Assembly: GCF_018446385.1 (NCBI RefSeq)
Contig: NC_055990.1
Coordinates: 29,473,891 to 29,537,890, forward strand
DNA from: Zingiber officinale
Taxonomy: Eukaryota; Streptophyta; Magnoliopsida; Zingiberales; Zingiberaceae
Reading direction: 5' to 3'
Length of the DNA stretch: 64,000 nt
The notes beneath the pieces were generated by a model. It had not been told where the DNA came from and did not search any database. It worked only from the letters and a program-made list of their open reading frames with translations. Position numbers and translations under genes: made by a program. Position 1 is the first letter of the stretch. Every line of letters begins with the position of its first letter. Shown piece after piece: positions 22,798 to 34,304 of this stretch.

Positions 22798-25559
22798 GCA
22801 CATGCAAGGTAAAGATATAGTAAAGATACTGAACCTACATTCTGTATCGAAAATCTTGTTGTCTCTCTTAATATCCAACGTCACATTGCTACAAGTGCAG
22901 GCCAACTCTGGATTTTTCCACCTTCAAGACAGTCTACATGGTGCAGATCAAACCTGAATCTGGATATTCATACAAATTTTTACCACATTATTTCCAATCA
23001 ATTTTTTTTAGTCCACATGAAATAAGATGTGAATGATTCTCCTCAATTTTGTTTCTTAGAAAAGTCTCCTTGCCATTCAATGTATGTGCTGCATAATGAA
23101 ACATTTACAGCAGCATTCTATCAGGTAGAAATTATGAAGATGCAGCATTTAGCAGTATAGACAGGATTTGTTTCACAATTTAATGGTACGAGTTTGGGTG
23201 ATAGGAATGATTATCCTAATCTTATGCATTTTTATTTGGAAGGTAGTTTTTATGGTTGTTATTGTAAAAAAAATTTAAGATATTATTTTTTGAAGATGTT
23301 TTTTCTTTATTCTTTACTTGATTTTACAAAGAATGCCATATATAGGAAATCTATCATGAACACCCACAGTGCATACCTACCATGAGCTATCCTCACAACC
23401 TCTTTCGTGTTGACCTTGATACGGGTTGGTGGGAATGTCAGGGACGAACGTATTCGCTTTTTGCTACCATGAACTATCCTCACAAGACAAATGATCTATA
23501 TATATATATATATATAGGAAAATAATAACTTGCACACTCGTTCGGTGCGCACTCCTGGAACCTTTTTATATTAACTATAAGTCCAATGAGCTAGTTGAGT
23601 TAGACCAGTTAATTATGCTTTGTTGGGTTTTAGGTGGGTCGATGGAGTTCAATTTCATATTTGCCTTGGTTGAGACAATCAATTCAGTCGAATTGGATGA
23701 GCTAGTTAAATTTAGCATATTGTACAATTTAAAAAAAAAAATTTGTATAATAATTTTGTAAATTAACATATTCAGTCTATCTCGCATACCAACAAATAGT
23801 TTTTATTTGAAAGTATAAAGGATGGAAATAACTAACGAGTTAAATTATATTATTTCAAGTAAGATAATTTCTCAAATAAATTTTTTATTCTTAATTTAAA
23901 ATATCACTCTCAATGTATTAGAATTTTGAAATAATTTTTTTAAAAAAATCTTAATTTAATGTATTAGAATTTCTTACATTAAATCTTCTAAATTGTGTAT
24001 TAGAATTGAAATAAATAATTAAAAGTTGATGCTTTCATCAAATTTAAAAATACTTGTTATGTTTTGCATTATGAAGTTTAGTTGCGCATAATGTTAGGCA
24101 CTATGTTGTCGGAGATAAAGGGAAAATTTAGTTGAATTGAAATTATGAGATTAATTCTAATCTATCTATTGAGATGACTGAATAAATAATCTCGTGTTGT
24201 CGATCCTAAAAGTCAGGTCAATTTACTAGGTTATCTAGAAGATGGTTGCCTATTGCCTAATCTGAGTGTAGACTCCTAAGTGAACGTGCCTTGGGAGATG
24301 CCAGCGGAGTCGAGAAGCTGAGTCACCGAGTGGGGAGATGCTGAGACCTGCTTTCAAGCAGTTTTCTCCAAACAGATTCGTCTCACCTCCAGCTGTGTTT
24401 CAAGATTTTCTCAGATCATCTGCAAAATCATGCACACAACTAAACACTGATTGTTTATGGCTAACTGAGAATGCATCCAAGTGTTATCACGAGCAGTTCA
24501 ACTAAGCGAATGCACGATTGAAATGGAAGAATCGGGAAACAAAGGTGGAGGAATTCTTTTACTATTGCTTTCGCTTTTTCCTTTGCTCAAAATTTAGCCT
24601 CCTTGTATAAGAGGATTCACCCCTGCTACAATGAATGACCGAATTATGGTCATTTAATGTTGAATTTTAATGTCAGCCATTATTATTGAGACGTTACGGG
24701 ATCGCCGTTAATGGATTTAATATTAACCATTATTGTCGATTCATTACAGAATTGTCATTAATAGATTTATTATCAGTCATTATTGCTGAGACGTTATAGA
24801 ATCCTGATTAACGAATCTAATATCAATCATTATTATCAACACATTACACAATCGTCATTAATAGATTTAATATTTTCGTTGCACTATTGAGCAGATAGTA
24901 AAAAGAGATTTTAAGTGGCAAAACATTGATTCATTCACTGGACAAATTTGTCTCAGCCGATCCAACATTTGATGCATAAGTCATACTTACACACGAGTCA
25001 ACTTAATTCAATGTAAATCTAGACCCTGAATTTGCACTCCTACATACCCATGCGTGAGAAAGAACCTTCTCATGCATATGCTCACAACATTAATACATAT
25101 GTCATAATTTACACCAATAATAAAATCAAGAAACTCTTTATGTAAAACTAAAAACTCATACACAATTAAATTTCTTTTTCTCCACCTCTTTATTTCATTC
25201 ACATTTCCAACAAACAATTCTTCAAACACACGAGTTTCTCCGTAATTTCCTTTCCTTTTCACAATTATACACCTTCTTGTTGAGTAAATTTGGAGTTTAA
25301 TCATCCCCTTGAAACTGCAATTTTTTTCGAGATTGATCGCCAAGGGTGGCTTGTAGTATGTAGTTCCATTTCTTTGTTCAATTTTAAATGAAAATTTTTA
25401 ATGTTTCTGGATTTCGTTTCGTAATTAGTAGCATTGGTATGCAATTTACATATACACAGTGAGTAGATGTCGCAGTCTTAATACGCAAACATGGCATCCA
25501 CCAAAGCAAATAATAATATTATTTACACAATATTTATCTGGATTCTACTGACATGTCCT
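22798..25559. other. Convergent intergenic region
   Basis: Between the stop of the DLDG1-like gene and the stop of the FHA gene. It holds 3' UTR-like sequence, a short (TA)n run at about 23499-23514, AT-rich DNA, and from about 24100 to 24900 sequence that looks like part of an old retroelement LTR: TATA-like TATAAGAGG at about 24607 and a 50-bp minisatellite. I could not set element ends there. No host gene is seen. Confidence 0.5.
24671..24872. repeat. Four-copy, 50-bp minisatellite
   Basis: Units start at about 24671, 24723, 24773 and 24823. Each follows the pattern CAxxCATTATTxxx, then ATTACAxAAT or GTTAxxxxAT, then ATTAATxGATTTAATA. Copies 2 and 4 resemble each other most, and so do copies 1 and 3, suggesting a 100-bp higher-order unit. 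The repeat is non-coding. Confidence 0.8.
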
Positions 25560-28500
25560 CTAGTCTTGTGACGTCGCTACGTATCGCCTCACTGCAGTCT
25601 CGTTCACCTCGAACATGAGTGGCATAGACATAACCTACAAACACATCGATCTGCATCATCCATCAGTGATCAACTGTATGAATTACTGATATTGAATTGG
25701 GCTGATTCTACTCCATTCCAAAATGAACAGACTACTGCATTTGTCTATGTAAGACCAGTGTCACGAGGACTAGTGTTTGTAAAATCAGACTGGGCAGCCA
25801 GTTCAACCGGTTAAACCAGGAATTGCAACTCTAGTGTGGTTGGAATGTTTACAAAGTTGACTATCCGCGTACCTCAACCAAGGATTCAGATTTTAGGTGT
25901 ATCCAACTTTTGGTTGCCACTTCCTTGCCATTGACGAATATCGAATGCTTACCAAAGTTCTTGAGAACAAATGATCCATCTTTACGCATCTTAATTGTTG
26001 CCTGTAAGAAAAAGGTTCATCCTCCTAAAAATTCAAGAATAAAAAGATAGAGATAGATATTCGTCTGGTGGGTCAAGTGATTATCCCCAATGGCCATGTG
26101 TAAATTGTGTTTCTCAAGAGAATAATGATTTTCTGCCGAACAATCTTATGCCTTGTTCTAATCATCTGAAATCCATTTTAAGCATAAGCTTTAGACATTC
26201 CATCAGGGATTTCAGTAGTTTTCAGGTTTGAAACGAAAGTGTATCTTTGCTTGCAATCAAATAATGCTCTATACCTGGAATCGAGATATTTTATTGGCAC
26301 GTCCTTCTCGTCCCAAGTCAATGTCAACTTTTGCCTCTTGAGTTGCTCTTCCCATTGAAACCTACGTTGAAAACATTCAAAAGAGAAAGAGGATGTGAAG
26401 CCAAGTATAACAAATTGGTTACTTCACTAAGTTTGAAGACTTTTTTGCAAGCTTATCATTACTTCACTGGGTTTTAAGACTTCTAGTACAGGAATGCGAG
26501 AGAAATTATATCGCAAGAGTAAGGAAGTAAATAAGGAGATAGTGATAGAAAAATGCAGCAGTTATATGATCCTTACTAATATATAATACAAACCTGAAGA
26601 AGTTGCTTAGAAATACTTACTAGAATTCTTAAATCTTTTAATTCAATCCCAATCTTCTGCCTAAACTGAGAAGAATCTTGCTAGTAGTAACAATATAGGT
26701 AATTACTGCTAATTGTCTATAAATCAACTATATGAAAGTCCATGAAGAATAAAATTAAAACTGTAGAATTGGAATCCTGAACAAATGGGTAAAGCAACTC
26801 AGGAACAGACTGGATAACTTATAAAACAGATTCTAATCTCAAATTAAGTTCAGAACGTTAGGCATAAAATGGCCAATAATGGGAAAGACTACCTTTGTCT
26901 TTCTCATGAAATATTTCAAATGACGACCGTAGAGAACTGCTAAAGCGCCACAAGAAGAAATTGCTCTATTTATGAATGATCTAGCACCCAGTTCGAGCCT
27001 TATGATTGCCTTCTTACCCACGTCTGATTGGTATCTTGCAGCTGAGAAAGAAAGCAAGTGCTATAAAATTCTGTGGCTGTAAAAAAATTAAGTTAAATAC
27101 AGAAGATAATGGACTTGTAAATTGAGAGCCCATGCCAAAAAAACCAATATCATGTTCATTTCCACTTCAGCAGGAGGAGTTCCACTATGTCATGCAGCAG
27201 ATAAAACCATTTTGAGAGGGCCAAGGAAATTGCCAGATATTTACTCTAAATGTTCAGACAAATAAGCAAATATTACCTTCCTTAGTAAAGGAACAAGATC
27301 CCTGATCGTATAAATCCAAGTCCATATCAAGAATCTAGAAAGAAAAGCTCACAGATAAGTTATACAACTTGTGGAACCCAAGCATGGATTTATTGCAAAT
27401 TTCAAAGCTACAGTACAGCAAATTCAAAGAAGTTGAAGTCACATTTTACCATAGCTTCGATCTCAGCAGATCTAGGTATGTCAAATCCACTGTCTAGAAA
27501 ACTCTCCTCTTTATCGTCTGTTGGGGATTTTTTTAATGGAACAGGCAGTAACAATTGCTGGGAAAATTTCTCTGCATGTGATGGAAGCACACCTTGTGGC
27601 ACATTATAAGAAGTTGAATCTGCACGAAAAGAAAGCTTATAGTTTTCATGCTTGCTTAAATATGAACTTATGGATGGGATGAACAAGTAGAACTACTTTT
27701 ATGCTAGCGCCAGAGGAGTGATCACCTCGAAGTGACCAACGATCCATCTTGTCGTGATTACATGTTTGAAATAAATGCTTAACCTGTTCTTGCTTTCTGG
27801 AAGTCATCAATCCTACAGATCTGTCTCTGCCCAGTGGAAAACCCTTTGCAGAAGAAAAGTCATCCTTTCCTTCATGTTTTGAGGAACAAAACAATGGAAG
27901 AAAAACGTGATCATTGCACGGAATTTCCTGATCTTCTGTGTTTAAAAAACAGGTCGTAGAACTTGACTCTGGAAAATTTGATGGAAAAAGGACTTCTGAA
28001 GGAGAGGAACTGACATTAGTTACATTACAAGCATTGCCAGTTGCAATATCAGTAAGTAATGTTTTTGAAACCTCTGTTGCAGTATGCTGATCAGAATTGG
28101 GCATAACAGCTTCATTTGCACCACAATAAGTACTAGAGAAAATTGAGTCTATGTTTACAAAAGAAGGCTTCACTTCATTGTACATATCCATGCCAATTAG
28201 AAGGTTATCATCTTCATGACAGTGTGTGTGGTGATTCAGGAATTCCATGCCTTCTTCTGAGATATGGGGATTATCTAAAATAGTTTCTGATGCTCCAGCA
28301 TCTAGTTCTGGCTCTAATTCCACACCAGGACAACTTGAATCGATCCTCTTGTCCTCATTTCTGCTCTCATAAGGTAACTTAAGAGACGGAGATAAATAGC
28401 ATAAGCTATCACATGTATTACCAAGTTCTCCAATCTCTGAGCTTAAATTATCCTCAGACAAGGGCTCTAAGAAATCTATGTCGATTTTCTCATGTGAAGT

Positions 28501-29424
28501 TTCCTCTTCAACAAAGTCAACATGGTCATTAGCATGACTCAGAATTTTATCATCACCAACAACTGCATCTGACCTACAATGTTCATAGATCTCAGCATCA
28601 TAATAAAAGTTAGTTGATCCAGGAAGATCATTGACTTGATAATTGTCATGAGTTAATTGATCTTCATGGCTACTAGCATATGGTTTAATGATATGTGGAC
28701 CAGCTTGTGTAACGAAATCAAGAGAAGCTGAAGCACATGGATCATTGCAAACTCTCTTTTGCATTGCATAATAATAGCTCTGAACACTCTGGCCTTTCCT
28801 TTTTCCAAATGAAGTTTGCATGCTTTTAGAATCATATATTCTGCTTCCTTTAGAATGTCCGGGTAAAGAAAGTTGAAACTCAATCTCGATAAAACGAGTA
28901 GATGCATCTTCTGATGCATCGAGGTCATAAAGAAGTGAATACCAACGGCTTTGTAATTCTTGTATGGTAAATCGTCGGGAAAATTGTACTGCACCTTTAG
29001 CCAATGACTCCAGAGAAGCACCAGCCTGTCAAATGAAAGGGCCTGTAGCATTTGTCTTCATATTCAATTCTAACAATGATATGAATAACAAATGGGGAAG
29101 TCTGTCAGCAATTTAAAGTGTGAATGAAAGTGAGTAGTCTACCCATTCTCACTTATACTATCACTCATATAAGTAGGGATTATGAAGAAATCAACATTGG
29201 TCCATTTCTTACTATAGAATTGAATGAAGTCAGCCACGTGAAGAAATAAACAAAGGAGATAAGAGAACAACAAAGACAGATAAAAAAAATCCACAAGAAC
29301 AACATCAATCAGGCAACCATATAACCCAAGGAAAAGGGAAAGAGGGAATTAATACCTCAACAGCATTCTTCAACAAAAGATCATCCTGAGGAATCCACTT
29401 TGCCATAGGAGCAAACATGCCCAT
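25560..29424 (-). CDS. MCRS_N and FHA domain nuclear protein (microspherule protein 1-like)
   Basis: Eight exons: 29356-29424, 27726-29025, 27450-27619, 27277-27334, 26893-27041, 26275-26361, 25873-26001 and 25560-25634, all phases matching, 678 residues. The N-terminus MGMFAPMAKWIPQDDLLLKN and the segment ending FTIQELQSRWYSLLYD form the MCRS_N domain (about 1-110). The large second exon is an acidic, Ser-rich linker. A forkhead-associated domain fills about 573-670: GRATQEAKVDIDLGREGRA, the ISRFQA segment, then SIFVNGKEV. The usual FHA histidine in SxxH is Gln here, as in plant relatives. FHA domains bind phosphothreonine. Animal MCRS1 works in INO80 and NSL chromatin complexes, so a chromatin role is inferred. 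The gene is convergent with the DLDG1-like gene. It belongs to the family usually annotated only as an FHA domain-containing protein. Confidence 0.88.
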
Positions 29425-30600
29425 CTCTGACCAAGCAAACTGCTTCAACAGCTTTATTTTGTATTTTATGGATGAACACAGAGGCTAAGAATCAATTGTG
29501 TTCCTGATTTAAGTTTGTGGAAAAACAAGCTTGGGCAATTCTCTGGACAAAAAGAAACATGGAATTACTCCACAATACATGTTGAAGCAAACATGTTCTC
29601 AAATTGGCTAATAGATCCATAACCAACGTATGATTTAGCCACATGGGCAAAACAAACAATTACAACAGTAGTTCAGTTGATTTTGCAATAGGTATGTATT
29701 CACATATAACAGACTAATCTAAGGCGGAAACTTAGAACCTATAGTCATCACTAAGTTCGAGTCTTACACCTTCTGAAAACATTGAAAACTGTAAAGCTTT
29801 ATACGTGCTCTGAAACTGAACTAGACTCTTGCTGATGTGGTGGAATTTGAGGATGGTTAATTGCCACATAAACCTATGTTAGAGAATATGTCCATGTGAA
29901 GCTCATCGATGTTACTCATTGAGCTCTCATGTCATAAGGACACTCACAAGCTAAGAAAAGGTATTTCAAAGTTCATAAGCAAACATGACAATGATAAATA
30001 AGCAAATAAAGTAGTTAATATGGTCGAGATTAAAGGTTTATCCACCCAGTTGCTCGCAAAGCTGTGGTTAAACACTCTTCCCTTTTAAAGTTGCCTCTAA
30101 TAGAATTAATCTAGCTAATATCCTTAAATGTAAGTATACGAATGAAAGAAACTAACCAAATCCCTAAACAAAAAATAATAATAATAATAACAACAAGTAG
30201 AATAGTCCGTCGGCGAAGATATAAATGGAACACATAGCGAGGAGATTGCCTAAAGGCCATGAAGACAGTATCTCTCCTTCCCTATTTGTCTAGGAAAGAG
30301 TAGTACTAATCCAAGCAATAATTTTTTCTGGCTATACGGAACATGAAAAAGAAAATCTTCACATGAAATCAACCTAATAACAGCACATAGAATCCCGATC
30401 CACCAATTTTGTTTTCAGGAACGATAAAATATAAACCAGATTTGAACTTTTTCTAAAGGGAGAAATATACTCTTCAGATCGATCGAATAACTTCGAGAAG
30501 CGTACGGTGGACGAGGGAGGCGGTGGCAGTGGCGAGGGCTAATCAAAGGGGCGGCGAGCAGGGGAGGGAGGTCGCCGGCGACAGCTATGGCAGTGACCGG
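29425..30600 (-). promoter_or_regulatory. 5' leader, leader intron and promoter of the MCRS_N/FHA gene
   Basis: Upstream of the start codon the minus strand is AT-rich and intron-like up to about 30470, where GAAGA|GTATAT offers a donor. Above it, about 30471-30600, is GC- and C/T-rich sequence typical of a plant 5' leader. The leader therefore probably contains one long intron. No clear TATA box was seen. Confidence 0.45.
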
Positions 30601-30845
30601 GAGACTTGGGGAAAACTCAGTGGGTATCGGACTAGATAATCGGGGGCCAATAATTCGGGCCGGATTTGGATTCGGATCACAAAATCAGGATCCATTAATA
30701 CGTTCTTCTTTCGGTGTGTGTTTTTTTTCTGTTTCTTTTTTTACATAAATGCCATTCCACTTGCATTCTAGAAAGAAAAAACTTTCATTTTTAAATAAAA
30801 AATTTATCGAAAAATCATTTTACCATTTTTTGCATCATAAAAGGA

Positions 30846-30918
30846 TTCCGTTGCCGGGACTCGAACCCGGGTCTTTCGGGTGAGAGCCGAATATCCTAAC
30901 CAGCTAGACTACAACGGA
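30846..30918 (-). tRNA. trnE-CUC: tRNA-Glu (anticodon CTC)
   Basis: The reverse complement folds as a standard cloverleaf of 73 nt. The acceptor stem TCCGTTG pairs with CAACGGA, with discriminator A. The D arm is TAGTCTAGCTGGTTAGGATA. The anticodon stem TTCGG/CCGAA closes the loop CTCTCAC, giving CTC, and the T arm is CCCGGGTTCGAGTCCCGG. It is followed on its 3' side by T-rich sequence at about 30786-30845, suitable for Pol III termination. It is a nuclear gene with no intron, between two protein genes on the same strand. Confidence 0.97.
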
Positions 30919-31458
30919 TCGTTTTACATTCATAAAATAATAATATTTAATTCTGTTCCATAATATTAATCAATCAGTTATATTTGTCGCTAGTCAAGCA
31001 ATTATTGGTACAATGAAAAGGGCTAATTTAGATATTTTGAAATATAAGGACCTCACTCACAAATACCTTTTCAGTACCAGGGGCTATCTGGGTAATTGCT
31101 CAAGAATATCTTGATTCTTGCACTCCTAGCGGTTTTTTGTGAAAAAAAAGCAGTAAAGTTTCAGAAATTGAATAAATGCAAGCTCGAGAAAAACTGGGGG
31201 AACTTGCCCTCTTTAACTTTTACAACAAAACTGTTTCATTTTCTTTACAACAATATCATTCTTCCAGTGCCTCTTACATTTCTCAAAAAATCTGGAAATA
31301 AAATAATGCTCGTCTACATCGAGTACTCAAAATCATATTTATATGCACAAGAATTATATGGGTGTGATGGTGTAAAGTTTCCACACAACAAAATTCCTAG
31401 AGTAAGATGTAAGAAACTAAACAGGGGGCATAGCATTTGTATCCTCCAAATCGACACT

Positions 31459-34224
31459 TCAGTTGGAGTCGTCTTTCATCGATTTGTCACTCAGATGATG
31501 CCTCAGCTGCATGGCATTGGCATGTTCAGAAACAAAACAATATAAAAGTACTAAGTTTCAATACAAGTAAACAAACAATCTATTTCAATTCAACTGAACA
31601 CACTAAGAGGGGCAAGTCTTCTGGCCGAATGTCCGTCGCCTTGAGGAACACCTTATGGACCGAGCATCGCCGAGGAGGTGATGTATCACCATCAGATGGA
31701 AGCTCGGCATGGCCTAGCCATATCAACCATGAGCCATTGACTCAGAGGACACTGACATTTACTAATCCAAGTGTGTAAAGCTAGCTAATACGCTTGCCAA
31801 AAAATTGAGTTTTAGAGATAGAACTTTACTTTCCTTGCACCATCCAATCAAGCACTTCTTATTCGCACTCAAAACTAACTTGAATGTCGAAGGATCCATG
31901 CTAAGAATCCTTAAGTGAAGAGCCATTTTGGCTCGCCTAATTAAATTAATTTCTCATCTAGATACCCAAGGCTCGCCGATATACCAGTTGTGGTTAAATA
32001 ACGAACAAAAGTTATACAATGGATGGAATCTAGATGTTTGATATGTATAGAAACAAGAATGAGTAAAATTATAAAAGGTTGGGGAGTTTCAGTTTGATTT
32101 GATTCTAATCCAAGGTTGCATTTGAACTTTGATTTGGCTGATCGAACCAACTAATCAACACACCTCTATCTAACTATTCCATGCATCACAAATATATTTC
32201 TGATATGTAAGAAGATACAAGAACTACATTGGAATCCATGATATTAGTGGATAGGTAGGCGACTTCTAGATAAACATTCAATTCTAACCCCAAGTATCAT
32301 GAATTCTATACATGTGGCAAAGACAGTATATTTCTAAGATGGTGTACCAAATATGCAGGCAACAAAATTTACGGAAAACATTGGATTAAATAACAGATAT
32401 AGTTGTTGACGTGTACCCATTTTACAAGTTTCAGATCGTTGAGAACCTCTTCAGTTTTGAGCTCCTACAAGTATACAAGAGCAGGACAAAATTAGTGAAA
32501 TACATACAATAAACCATCAAAGATGATCAATTCAAATAAAATTCCTGACACATTATGACTTGTAAAACTGATAAATCACATTTATATACTATTAGCCGTA
32601 TTAAGAAACCATCAAGCTAAAACAAACAAAAAGGTTTCAATTTTGAACTCAGGTAAGCAGAAAGAGGTAGAATGAATTATAACAGAAAACAAGATATTTC
32701 ACTGATCAATAATATCACATTATCGCATAGGTTACTTGGAATACAATAAGGAGCGGACAATTGGAAATAAGCAGACAAGCATCGCCTAAAAGGCTAGTTG
32801 ATTTACTATAGATTACTCACCTGAGGCACTGCACAATCTGCATGAATTGGATCCCACTGAACAGCACATGAGCAATCCCAATCTTCACTCTGAACAATGA
32901 AAAGAGGAGCCCTGCAATGTACATTGAGTTAACCACATCTTCAAACTCTTCTAGAGTACATACAAGAAACATCTTGAAGAAGCATTTAAAGGATGAGGAT
33001 CAAACTCAATTTTTAATCTTACAGAATTATCTTTAACTATCTAGACTGTCTGATGCTCACTTCCACTTCAAATATACCTTTCTCCATGAATCTACCATTC
33101 ATGACGAAAGTTAAATCCAAATATCTTAGCTTGATCATGTCATTGTTTCTTGTTTTATCATTGCCATGTTATATCCAATTTTAGTCATGCTGAAAACACT
33201 TAGGGTGTGTTTGGTACACGCGTTTTCCATTTTTATTTTCTAGAAAATGCGCGTTTTCTGAAAAATGATGTTTGGTTTGCATTTTTCATGCTTGTTTTCT
33301 AAAAAAATAGCTTGCATTTTCTAGAAAAACAAAAAATGACAAAAAGTCGTTTTCTGTTTTCTAGAAAACGCGCGTTTTCCAGAAAATGAAAATGAAAATG
33401 AAAAACGCGCGTACCAAACGCACCCTTAGTTTCTAGAACTCAACAAAATAAAATTGTATGATTAGCAAATTTGGTAACCTACTACAAGAACAAATTGTGT
33501 TTCAACAAGGAGCATTACATAGATCTTAGTTCTCTATAAGATTATCTCCTAGTAGTACACAGATCTCTTAAATCACTTTTGATTATGTTTAGTAGATTTT
33601 TCTTGGATCACCTTTGACATCTTCAATTTTAATCAATTCTACTTGTTTAACTATACATTTTTTCTGAGTGTTCTTTGAATGTGTAGAGTATGATAGCCTC
33701 ATAACTCATTTAGAGTTCTCATTTCTATTAAACAGACTTAATTATATGTTTTCTAACTACATAAAAATTAAAATCCCAGCCATGAAGTATGATTGGTCAT
33801 ACCAATTTTATAAAATTTTCCCGTAGGGACAAAGAATTATCTAATAAAACTCAAGAAGTTCTTTTTCATTTTAACCACTTAATCATTTTCATATTAACAA
33901 TGTCTTCATCAATATCTCCAACAGATCCATGATATCTTAAACTCATAGCTGCAAAGATTCTTTTTACTCCATCCAAAGTAACTACACCTCACTTCTTTCT
34001 TATATTGAAATTGTATTTCACATATTAAATTTAGTTTTGCTTAGCCTAAAATCTGTAATTTCTAAATTTTTACAGCATACTTAAGCTTTGAGTTCAACTC
34101 ATGGTGCACACCTTGTGAGCAAGTGTATTTTTTTAAGAGCTTAGGGCTTAGGTTATAGTATTTATGCTAAAGAAATTTTTAAAAAAATTACAACTCACAA
34201 GGTGTGCACCATGAGGTGGCAAAC

Positions 34225-34304
<80 letters not shown>

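Noticed and set aside
31096-31545. 149-residue plus-strand open frame
   Set aside because: It overlaps the last exon and 3' UTR of the PHD gene on the other strand; shadow frame with no recognised family.
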